Shown: piece by piece, positions 40,001-51,400 of the stretch
Layout of the letters: each line of letters begins with the position of its first letter
Numbering within the stretch: position 1 is the stretch's first letter
From: Tubiluchus corallicola
Taxonomy: Eukaryota > Priapulida > Priapulimorpha > Priapulimorphida > Tubiluchidae
Assembly (NCBI GenBank): GCA_030141605.1
Contig: JAQGDQ010000138.1
Span: 372,001 to 436,000, forward strand
Reading direction: 5' to 3'
Length of the DNA: 64,000 nt
Notes under the pieces: generated by a model
The model's database searches: none
Told to the model about the DNA's origin: nothing
What the model saw: the letters and a program-made list of their open reading frames with translations, nothing else
Made by a program: the position numbers and the translations under genes

Positions 40001-42424
40001 GTTTAAGGAGTCATAACACTTGTTACTCCATAGTACGTATCCATTATCAACATTCAACATTTGTCCGCCTGCCATGATGACAGCATTAACCAAAGTCCGA
40101 ACTAATGCAGAAACTTAACACATTCCACATTGTCTTCAATTTCACAGAGATGTCCTCAAGCACTCAGATAGCAATGTACTAACAGCACTTTGCCTATAAT
40201 CTCCTGCTCATACACCACGCAGCAAGCGCCAGTAGGCTTCCCCAAGTAGAGGAGAGAACTCTATATCTGTGAGTTGGCACTAAAGCCATGACAGAATAAC
40301 TGTTCTTGGCAGATAATACTACTTTTACAGCGTTTTCCACTAAACACCACAATTAAAAACTTAAAGGTCGGTTTTAGAAGGGCGTTTCAATAAATGAGAT
40401 TCACGTTTATGGCTTCACACTACTCAGTAGCTACGCCCCTAGCATCAGAGGCTCAGTTAAATGTTGCAGCGAAGATCAATATGCATTTAATAGCCGAAGA
40501 ACATCAACATCAGCGCTGCCTGAACTGATGGAATTATAAGTGCATTAATTTTTAATAATCGTCTTCTCAGATGCTCGCAAATGTGGCGTATTTGAGCAAA
40601 GAAATGGCAAGAAACGACTAACAGAACGGTTGGAAATTAGTGTAACTACAGGTAAAGTCAAGAACACTGACGACTAGATGGATGAGTATTTTTTTGTCTT
40701 TCATAATGATTTCAAAAGACGCCCTTTGAGAATATCTAGCCAACAACAATGTTCCAGATCGGTTTGGGCCTTGCTGTTCTGTCACTTCTGTTTGACTCTT
40801 TACGCTAATCTAACAACATCTTTACTAGTTCAGGACCTAGGCTTGATGATAATCCGATAAGCGGTTACAAAGTTAAATGAAATCAAGTCCGAAAAATTGC
40901 CAGTTTTGCCGCTTTTAACAGTTACTATTAATACTCAGTTTACTGAGTGATTGTGGGTCCATTGGCTGTTTTTAGTGAACTCTTCTAGTAAAACTAAAGC
41001 AATTACTATATTCAAGAAAGCCCCCAATTATATTATTATAATTGCTAAACTTGAATATGATTATGTAGTTATAACGTAACTCATTAACTATATACGTATA
41101 TCTATATCTATATGTGTAATGTGTATGTGTATGTGCATAATGCATATGTATATGTATATGAGAAATACTGTGGACCGAGGATAGTGTGTATACTGCATAG
41201 CAACGATTTCTTCTCAAAATGGACAGCGCGAACAATAATCCTGCTCTATAAATTATCCAGGGCGCTCGAAATGTCTGAAATGTCACTGACTCAGTTACAA
41301 TAAATGCCATTAGATTTATGTTGTCTTGGTTTCAGTATGAGCCTCTATGAATAAAGGCTACAGATGATATATTAAATTGGAAGGTGTTAAATGAAGGCAC
41401 GATTATTCCTGAAGTGACCACAGATAGTCTAGAAGACGTCTGGCTCTATTATGGTAGCTGCACGTACTCACGAAGAGAAAACTTTATTGGTCTTAATCAA
41501 GAATACTTCTCACGCTTAACATTTTCTTTGAGATCAACCCTTCCTATTATTGAAAGTGAGAACACTTTTCATATTGAATATCACATGAAAGTTATATGAA
41601 GAAAAAAAACATTTGGAAAATTTTAAATGGCCATACACAATGGAAGGATGTGCAAATTTCATGAAATCACTAGTTTGCCGAATTAATGGCAATTTGAATC
41701 ACGAATTCACAACAAATAACAGCCGACCATCTACAGCTGCAACTCAGCTTTGCTAAATGCAAATTTGTATTGCTATCTACCATTACTCATAATCTTCCCT
41801 CATCAAACTAACCTACTTTGCGTTTTGAGTGGAATAAGTCATGACGAATGAGTTTAACTCATCGCCGCTTCTGTAAAACCATTTTTTGCCTCCCGAACCT
41901 CAAATACAATGCTAGAAATTCGAGTTGATTGTCTTTACTACAGACAAAGCAAGTACCTGTAGGAATTTCAGAAGAATTAGTCTGGAAGCATAGCCGATAA
42001 ATTTAGTCAGACCACACCGGAATGTCAAAAGGCTGCGCGGAAAGTTTGGTACTAGTAAGTTTGGTATTGGTAAGTTTCGTACTAGTAAGTTTGGTACTGG
42101 TAAGTTTTGTACTAGTAAGTTTGGTACTGGTAAGCTTGGTACTGGTAATTTTGGTAGGAGGAAATTTTGGTACCAGGAAAATTGGTACTAAGAATTTTTG
42201 GTACAGGGAAAATTTGGCACAAGGAAGGTTTGGTACTATCAGAATATGTTATATATAACTTACTTGAACAAGTTATAGAGGCTCATATTGTTGCATTGGT
42301 TTTTTGTTTGCTTCCTCTTTGTTTGCTATTTGTCATTATTGTTGTTGTTTGTCTGTTTCTTGCTCACTCTTTTGTTGTGATTACTGCCACCACCACCACC
42401 AACACCACCACCACCACCACCACC

Positions 42425-42458
<34 letters not shown>

Positions 42459-45400
42459 TCTAAGCTGTCATCATATCACCATATTTACTTTTGTCATTTT
42501 CTTGCTGTTGTTCTTGTTGTTTTGTTATTGTTGATGTCATCGTTGTTGGTGGTGCTGCTGTTGTTGCTATTGTCGTTGTTGCTGATGTTGTTGTTATTCT
42601 TGTTGTATGTTAGTTCTTGTTTGCAGTTTCTTTATCCTCACCATCATAATCATCATCATTATCATTATAATTATAATTATCATTATCATCATCAAGAAAT
42701 ACAGTTTTCACTTCCTACCGTGGGCCATGCAGGAAACCATACTATGCCTCTGCAGGACGTTTCTGTCCAGTGACGTTATTAGCGATTACGGCCATGTTCT
42801 TATCTCGGTTTGGTAATTTTTGTAAAAAGAAATAGAGTGATTTTTCCTGAAAAAAACAAGTTGGCCGAGCTTTTGGAAAATTTGCATGGTGAGTTGGAGA
42901 CCTTTCATTTTTGGCTAAAAGAATTCTCAAATGTACCTGCATGAGTGGATAATCACGGATAAAAATTAAGCTGTCATGCACTATTAATTACAGTATAATG
43001 TTTTATGAACTTTTTAACAAACCAGACTTTCCTCGCACCAGATTTCCTCCCTATTGAACTAAACTTCCTTATTTTCTAGTTGAAACAATTGTTTCATACT
43101 GAGATATAGAAATGTTCTCTTTTTCGTTTAGTACCAAATTTTCCAGTACCACACTTTCTTAGTATCAAATTTTCCTCGTACCTTATTTTCCTAGTAACAA
43201 AACTTCCTTGTACCAATATTTCATAGTACTAAACTATCCTGGTACCATACTTTCCTAGTACCAAATATTCCCATACCACATTTCTTAGTACAAAAATTCC
43301 TTGTACCTAAAGATAATAGTACCAAATTTACCTGTACCAAAATTACTGGGTACAAAAAATTCCTGGTACCAAATTTTCCCGCTACCAAAACTTCCTCGTA
43401 CTAAAATTACTTATACCAAACTTACCTGTACCAAACTTATTTGTGCCAAACTTTCCTACATTTGTCAAAAGAGATTAGGAGGATTTTGAAAAAGTTGCAA
43501 AGTTTTTTTGTGGTAATTTCACTGCACTCATTTTTAGTGACTTGTAATTGTAGTGCAAAATTAAATTATTATTTAATATGTCTGAAATTTCACAACCAAG
43601 GATTTTTTACTGGCTTCCCTTTAATGTCCTGGAATAATAATGTCTAAAGAAGTATCTTTTTATTTCTTTTTTTCATCTAATAAATTTATAATAAATACAT
43701 GTAGCAGGTCTAAATGTCAGAAACCCAATAATTATAATTAAAGCATATGTACTCTCTGTAAATTTTTCAAACTTTTTATTGTATTTGTAATGTGAAATAA
43801 ATGTCAAAGTCAAACTTGTATCGAACTGATCAAACACATATGTTCCATGTCCTAAAGCAACATTTTTTTTTGTTTAAAATAATATATGACAGCTTGACAG
43901 AGAAAACTTGAAAAATTATTGACACCTACCACAAGGTCTCTCTTTTTTGATGCGGATGTTGCGTTGTTGTGTACATCCTGCAAGTCGTAGCTGACATTCG
44001 CTAGTATAGGTAACCCCATCATCGCCGCACACAGGTGCAAATACATTTGAACAAGTTTCCACGCATTTACAATAAGCTGTCCCATTATCGTGTAGCAAGC
44101 ATTGCGACCCAAACGCGCAATATTTCACCTCACATGGCTCTGAAATAAGCAAAATTCTCATTTATAGCTAAGTTACCAGAATAATACGAAATATATAGCA
44201 TGCAATGAGGAGATAAAACCGATAATTACTATACCAAGCCATTTAAGGCGGATAGGCTGAAAGAATACAAATTTATGTGAAAAAGTGAAAAAGTTATGGC
44301 CGAGCTCTGAGTTGAGTTCACGTCATATAGAATATAGGCCCAGTGACAATTCCAGTCATGGCTTTGACGATTTGGGCAGCGTCTTCTATGGTCTGATGAC
44401 TTTATCAGGGAAAACCGAAGTCAGCAAAGAGCAGACTTTTAAACCTGCAGCACACATGCACGTAACTTCATAAATATAAATTCTTCGCAGTCATTCACTG
44501 AATAACTTGAACATTGGTTTTACGTTCAGAAACCAGTAACTATCGCCAAAATTACAGCACTTATACGCTTATGGAGTAATTAAAAAGTGTTTAATGAGTT
44601 ATTTAATAGCCTGCACAACTTTAACGGTCCATATCATAGGCTATAATACAAATGTAACTATCTCAAAACCAATAAGCCTAATGCAAAAGCATTAAAATGA
44701 AAAATAGGAGCTGTCCACACCCAGATACACCCTGTTGGTGTAAAGACTTCAAAAATTAGTACCGTACCGAAAAGGATTATTGTCAATTAAAATTACACCA
44801 TTTACGTTTTCACAAACGTTTTAGCGTTTAATGACACTTTGCTGAGGCGGCACCAGACTGGGGGCTAGGAGACAACATTCAAATCCACTGTATGGCACAT
44901 TCTACCAGCAAGTCATGTGACTTAAGAATATGCTAATAATTGCTACGTTGAAGTGTGCACATCTTTCACATTTCATAAACACACTTAACATATCAGTCCC
45001 CGTACTGGGTCACCAGCCCACTAAACCTAGCTTGGATGATGTATGGCACCTGCTATCCAAACCTGCAAATATTTTGTCTAGTTCAATTTGCTTTCACAAG
45101 CAAGTAATAATTACACGATAACTGATAACCAAAATTAAAGTGTTAAAATAAGAATAGGAAAATTTCAGCATTTTGAACTAGATCATGTCTGCTCGTTCAG
45201 CTCGTGCACTACTTCATAGTAATAGACAGTTTTAATAAGAAATAAATATCAGCTAGAAATTGTGTGTAAAGTTTGCCTATTGTGAGTATGGTTTTATGAA
45301 AAGTTACTTCATGGTCTGATACGTAAAATTTACACAAAGTTTCTTTCTGCATTGTGCGTAATTAACTTTAATAGTACCGTCAGCAATGAGTTCTTATAAC

Positions 45401-48400
45401 GTGATTTAATACGATGAGTTGATAACCACATTTCTAAATTTACTTGACATGTACATGATGAGTTTTGAATATTTTTTTCCACTGTGAACCATCTTCAAGC
45501 ACAATAGTGTTTGCAAAATACAATACGTTTTGTTTGTGAAAAGTAAGTTTGCCACATTGGCCTTTACATAATCCCGTAAAGCAATGAATGGGCAGCAGTT
45601 TCAGTTGATACGACTGTTACACTATCAGGCCACCACTACCTGACCGCTGGTACACGGGCTTTAATTCGGCAAGGTCAAAAGTTCTGTCTCAGAACAATTT
45701 TTAACAAAATTATACAGTGAAAAGTTTCCATTTGCAGCAAGATGTTGAAATAGCAAGTAAATTGACACAAAAAAAAAACCCTAGACTGGGGCTTCAAATT
45801 CCAGTAGCAAGCATTGGCACCCTGATGTACGTATTGTTTACTGTTTACTGAACCAAAGTCGCTGTTTACTACAGACAAATTCGCAAAATACCAGGGCCCC
45901 GCTTTCGCGTACTGCATTTTTTGGTGAAATTCAAGTAGTGAACTTAAGTGCACTCAAAAACAGCTACATGAATATGATTTACGACACTGTCTTAGAGGTG
46001 TCGTAAGACAATGCACTTAGGTGCATTAACTTATAACACATACAAGAGTCCTCATCCCATCCAAATAAATATTTGATGGCTTGAGTTATGCAAAGTCGGG
46101 TAAATATGTATGCATGACCACTAACTGTGGACCGGAAGGTGGGTAGCGGCAAAGACAAATTAAAATAAATAAAATATAATATAATAAAATCAAATAAAGT
46201 AAAATAAAGTACTGTATCAAAATTGATTTTCAGTATGTGCGAAATGACTAAAAACATCGTTCGTTACCCAAGTTAGATATTATTATTCTGTCGTTCACTT
46301 CAGTTCTTTGTTGAATGTTGATTAAATTTAGCATTGAATTTATTTGATTAACCTGTGTACCACGTTACTATTCTTTAACTTCTTTTAAATCCTTGCCCGA
46401 AATAAAATAACATGTTGTCTTATTGGATTGTCATCCGAAATTTCAAGGGAATTTTATTCTGGCCATTCACATGAAAGCCCTGCTACTGTCCCAGCAACCA
46501 AGTTTTATCAATTTTGCAAGACCTTGAAATAACCTATTCCCGCGCCAATTTTAGTCATCAAACTGCGGAACAGTGATAGAAACAGATATATAGAACAAAC
46601 AACGGGCAAATAAACAATCGGATATTAACATTTTTAGTCACAGGACCATTTTGAGAATCCAGTGTAATGTCTCCTCCCTATGGGAAAATACAAACCAGAC
46701 AAATAAGGAACATAAGCACAACATTAAAAAAACTCAGAGCTTTATACACAATGTACAAAATGTTTTTTACAAAGAATTATGTTTCTCACTCTTTTTCACG
46801 TTAAAATGAAATGCGTCCAACTTCTGTAAACTGAAATTTTTATCTGACTCCATTCAAGGATCCTCTAAACCCATTCATGGACCCCTGAACCTCAGAGGCT
46901 AAGAACCCTCACGCTTGAAGATTATTTCACTGTAAAGATAATGTAGGCAATGCACACTATATTTTACTATTATAATAAAATTTTTTTGTAATTTTTTCGT
47001 ATTTTCATTTCTTACAATAAAGTTTTGGTTTGAAACATTTAATATTTATGAGTTTATTCGACTATACGTACATTATTCGACTTGTCTAGTATTTATAAAA
47101 ATTACGTTCCTATAAAATATCATATTACTATGTTTAAAATAGTGTATTTTGGTTTTGGGTTTGTCAAAATATTATGGCACAATGCTCAAAAAACTAGTGG
47201 GAGCTAAGCAAGCTAATATAGTTCGACAAAACTCCATAAATATGTCTGCTAATAATCGCAATACACAGACAGCACAACGTCAATCAACTAGCGGGGTCCA
47301 CCTCGCAATGACCAATCAGACCCACTGTATTTTGGCTCTAACAGCTTTTCGATTGCTTGCGCCAGGACTTACTCCCAACCTCAACGGTACACATGAAGCG
47401 CATAATAATACACAGTGAAACTGTGTTCATTAATGTTTTCACTTATTAAATTCATTAAATAGAAGAGAAAAAGACAATGGTGAAACGTTGTGCTTGAGGC
47501 ACACGTAATGTGGATGTTAAGTACCCAGAAAGGTTAGAAGTACGGCTTGTTAGTTTTCCCAATCCAAAAAAACACTTAGACAAGTATCACCGATGGATCG
47601 AAGCATGCGGGAGCAACATGAACAGTCTAACCCATTCAAAATTAATAAAAATCCTGCTGTCTGCTCGAAGTTTCCTAACGTTCTATAGTTACTGCAGGCT
47701 ACGTGTAGAAATGCGGCGTGTATCAAGACAACGCACAGGAATAAGATACTATACTGTACAGTATACTGTACGAGTACTTCGCTGTGCACGACTGGATGAA
47801 TGAACACTAGATTGTACGTTGTGCAATTATTAATAGTCACAAAGTTTAGCTCAGCTAACTTGCTTGATTTTAATTTAATTTATTCAGGTATATATCTATA
47901 TTATGATATAATTTATTATCATGTATTACTAGCTGATATTTTAAACATTGAATTCTATTTTCTACTGATAATGAACTAAACTGCTATATGGTACTACCAA
48001 AAACACCAATAGGCCTACAGTATAATATATTAATTACTAACTTATTAATAACAGTAATATTAATAATATACTAGTAAATAAATAACGCCACTTAAACAAT
48101 CTAGTCAATTTAAACAAATCTCAAATGTTACTAATATTTCGAAAATAAATTACTGAAGCAAAGAAATAATGAATATAATAGAAGATGCATTATTTACAAC
48201 CTGGTGTCTTTCTGCCGTTTCTAAAACTTTACTCTTTTCTACTGATTTTTAAACGAAAGACTTGGGCAGTGACAACATATGGTGTACCAACTTGCAGCAA
48301 GTGTTTATGAGAACGTGTGTATGAACATCATCAAGGGGGGCGGGGCTAAACGCCGCTTGCGATCTATGTATTAATGTACCAGTAAATAAACATCACTATT

Positions 48401-51400
48401 TCGAACACACCACAAATAGTTAGGTAACGAAATATAACCCCGATGTCTGCAACAGTAGTAGAATAATAACTGCATGGGAAAATCAATAAGATTTTGCTAA
48501 ATTTTGACAGTTGCTAACATGAAGTTAACGGGAAAATATTGACAAATACAAATATGTAATCATTATAACGCTTACGTTTTCGTATAATCAGTTGTACAAA
48601 ACATGAAACACGACTATATTTTGAAAAATTTATCTGCTTTTTGGATGTTTTTCATACAATTTGTCACTGAGATTGAACCGGCAGCGATGACGACCACATA
48701 ATTCAGTATTCATTAGAATAAATTAGCAGAGCAAATTATGAACACTCGACAGGCTATAGTGCAGGCTATTGGTTACTTATTTCATAATGTAGGCAACATT
48801 AAAAATTATCATCAAATTAAAAAATTAAAAATAATATTTTGTTGAGTTTTAGATATGCTATATATATCTTTAAAATGTTGCATGGTAGCTGAATGTTGTA
48901 AATTATTTGGCTTTATATTCTTTTGTATAATTATGTTCTTACCACTTGTAGTTAAATTACAGAAAACCAGTATCTGAATTATCTTAAAAAACATTTACGT
49001 AATATGCATATGTTTATAATTATATCCTACTCACATAATTATTTTCATGAAATAAATTCAAGACTCACAATGGTTAAAGTGAAAAAACTTTTTATGTGAA
49101 ATTTGCTAAACTAAACGTAGTAAACCACAAGGACTTGGAGGGCACATCATAATCAGGCAATACAAGTAGATGTCATTCCACAGAGGCGCAAACTGTAACC
49201 CAACCACACATGAAATCACTACAGTAAAAAATTCATTTTGACATTTTTAACTTTTGACCATTGACTTCTGATCAATTTTTAAATTGATTAAGATTATGGA
49301 AAAAATTAATCACCATCAAAATTTGAACACGAAAACAATGGTTTTCCAAGTCTTACACAGATCTGCCTTATAGCTTCATCCTCAATATGGGCAAAATTTT
49401 CTTTTTAACATTTTTGACACCGCAACCTTGATCTTTGACCTTTCAGTGGCCGTTCTGTCGGATCTGTGTGTGTCTAGCCAAACAACAAATCAAAATAGAT
49501 GAAGTTATATTCACCAAATGTGGTAAAGGGATAAGACTGGGCAACACCTAGAAATTCATTGCTTTTTGTTTTTTCAAAGGTTTAAAGTCAGTATCACAAA
49601 GTCAAAAAATACAGTAAAATCAAGCTATAAAAAGCCTATAATCATCAAATTTGGGACACGGAGTGAGACCTGGCGGCAGTCTTGTTTTTGTTTGAAAGGC
49701 CAAAAAATGTCTACATCAATTTTTCCCCACACTGACTTCATGTGAGGTCACCACCTCTGTATCTAGTTCCTAGTCAAGTTGCGCAAATCAATACACATTG
49801 GAGTATGAAATTTTGAAATGGGGGGGGGAGGAGTGGGACGAGGCGATTAAAATATGAAATAAGACAGTTGTATGAAGTTTTAAAATTTCGTTTTGAATGC
49901 AAAGCACATTTAATGCTGCACATCGGGGGTTCTTAGTTCAGAGTAGCTCTGATCAGTAATGAATATCAAACTTAAATGCTTTCTTTAAAAGATAATTTAA
50001 GGTTTTCAGAGATTCATTAAATGAATGAACAACCAAGAAAATCATCAAATTACAAAAAAATGCATCGCAAGCACTTTGCAAAAGCTTTTAAACATAAGCA
50101 ACGCAGGTTGCAAGTTTTGCGATAACACCAATTCAACTAGATTAGGTTTATTTATTTATTTTGCAATATTACATGATGTAATTTACTTTAATTTACAAGA
50201 CAGAAGTGAAAAAGAATTTCACAAGATAGACTCAAACATGCCCTCCTTTTTGAAACAGAAGCTATTATTTGTCCTATGGTGTCTAAAACATAATTATTTC
50301 GTCATTTGCAAGTACATTAATCATTGAACTGCAGAAAAACAAAAATAAAATCATGCCTATTCTCTATTGTTTTAGAAAAGCGAAAAACAAACAAACATAA
50401 AAAAGATTTACAGGTTAAGGCATGAATATATGAACATAGAAAAAACAAGGACTGTTTTACTTCAGCAGAAGTAGTATTAAATAATAAACATTTTGGATAG
50501 CATAAATAATATTAACACCTACCTGGTGGTGGTGGAGGCTTATAAGAAAATGGTAAATCTGAAAAAAAACAATGAATGTTTAGGATATTTATTTAAGTAA
50601 CTTAACCATAATCTACACTCTACAGTTTTACATTTGCAAGTTACGAAATTACAAATTTACCATAAAAATATTTTTTTTAAACAAGACAGAGGAACAATAG
50701 CAATTTAAAAAACACAAAAATTTAGAAATTAACTATATGTGATGTACAAGAAATAAAAAAACTAGCCTAAATTTCAACGATGATAAGAACTGACCAGTAT
50801 TCAGTGACATTCACCCCATGATCTAAGGTCGAAGGCATTTTACCATTGGGTTTAAGCCTCTACTGTACGTGTATATCAGTAATTTTCGTGAATCTTAGAT
50901 ATTGTACTTCTTGAATTATTTGATATTGTATTAGAAACATATTTTAAGGGACAAAAATAGACGATTTGTAAGACTTGAAGTTTTCACCAGTCAAAGCAAA
51001 ATCTTTATTTAAAATCGTAGTACACAATACACAGGCGTTGGATTAAGAACAAATAAAGCTCAAAGAGATATACTAGTACTTAGTCTATTTGCATGCCTGT
51101 CAGTAAGTGATAATAAATCGAATTGAACCAGGTTAAGCCTGATTTCAAAAAAGTTTATGGATGGAGTAAAAAGAAACTTTGGCGTATGAAGAAAGAGGAT
51201 CCCACATTTAAAACTCTGTTAAAAAAGAGAAATGTGTAAAAATGTCGGCTTGATAGAGTACGTCTTACAGGACTTGAGACGTCTTACAAGAGAGTAAGTG
51301 TTGGTTCGTGGTAACAATTTGGGGAGCATCACGTTATTGTTTTAGTACTAGCGTGCGTAGACAGGATCCGATAATTATTATAAGCTTATATGCAAAAAAA

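Larger units (their letters stand above)
42039..43456. mobile_element. Foldback-like element with tandem-repeat inverted arms, copy 1
   Basis: The left arm (42039-42245) is a tandem array of a ~15-base unit GGTACTGGTAAGTTT and variants. The right arm (about 43020-43456) carries the same unit inverted (GTACCAAACTTACCT, GTACCAAATTTTCCT). Outer ends match (GGAAAGTTTGG / CCAAACTTTCC). Between the arms are CAC, CAT and GTT triplet runs. Long inverted arms made of short tandem repeats define foldback-type elements. Open frames here only translate the repeats. Confidence 0.65.
39782..43929. other. Intron 3
   Basis: 4.15 kb between Kazal modules 1 and 2. Contains the candidate alternative start beside exon 4, a low-complexity tract and the larger foldback-like element. 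Confidence 0.75.

Noticed and set aside
42022-42534. Long repetitive open frames ([10 protein letters not shown]-type and poly-His)
   Set aside because: They only translate the 15-base tandem unit and the triplet microsatellites.
47149-47418. 89-codon plus-strand frame in intron 2
   Set aside because: No splice, signal or family support; chance frame.
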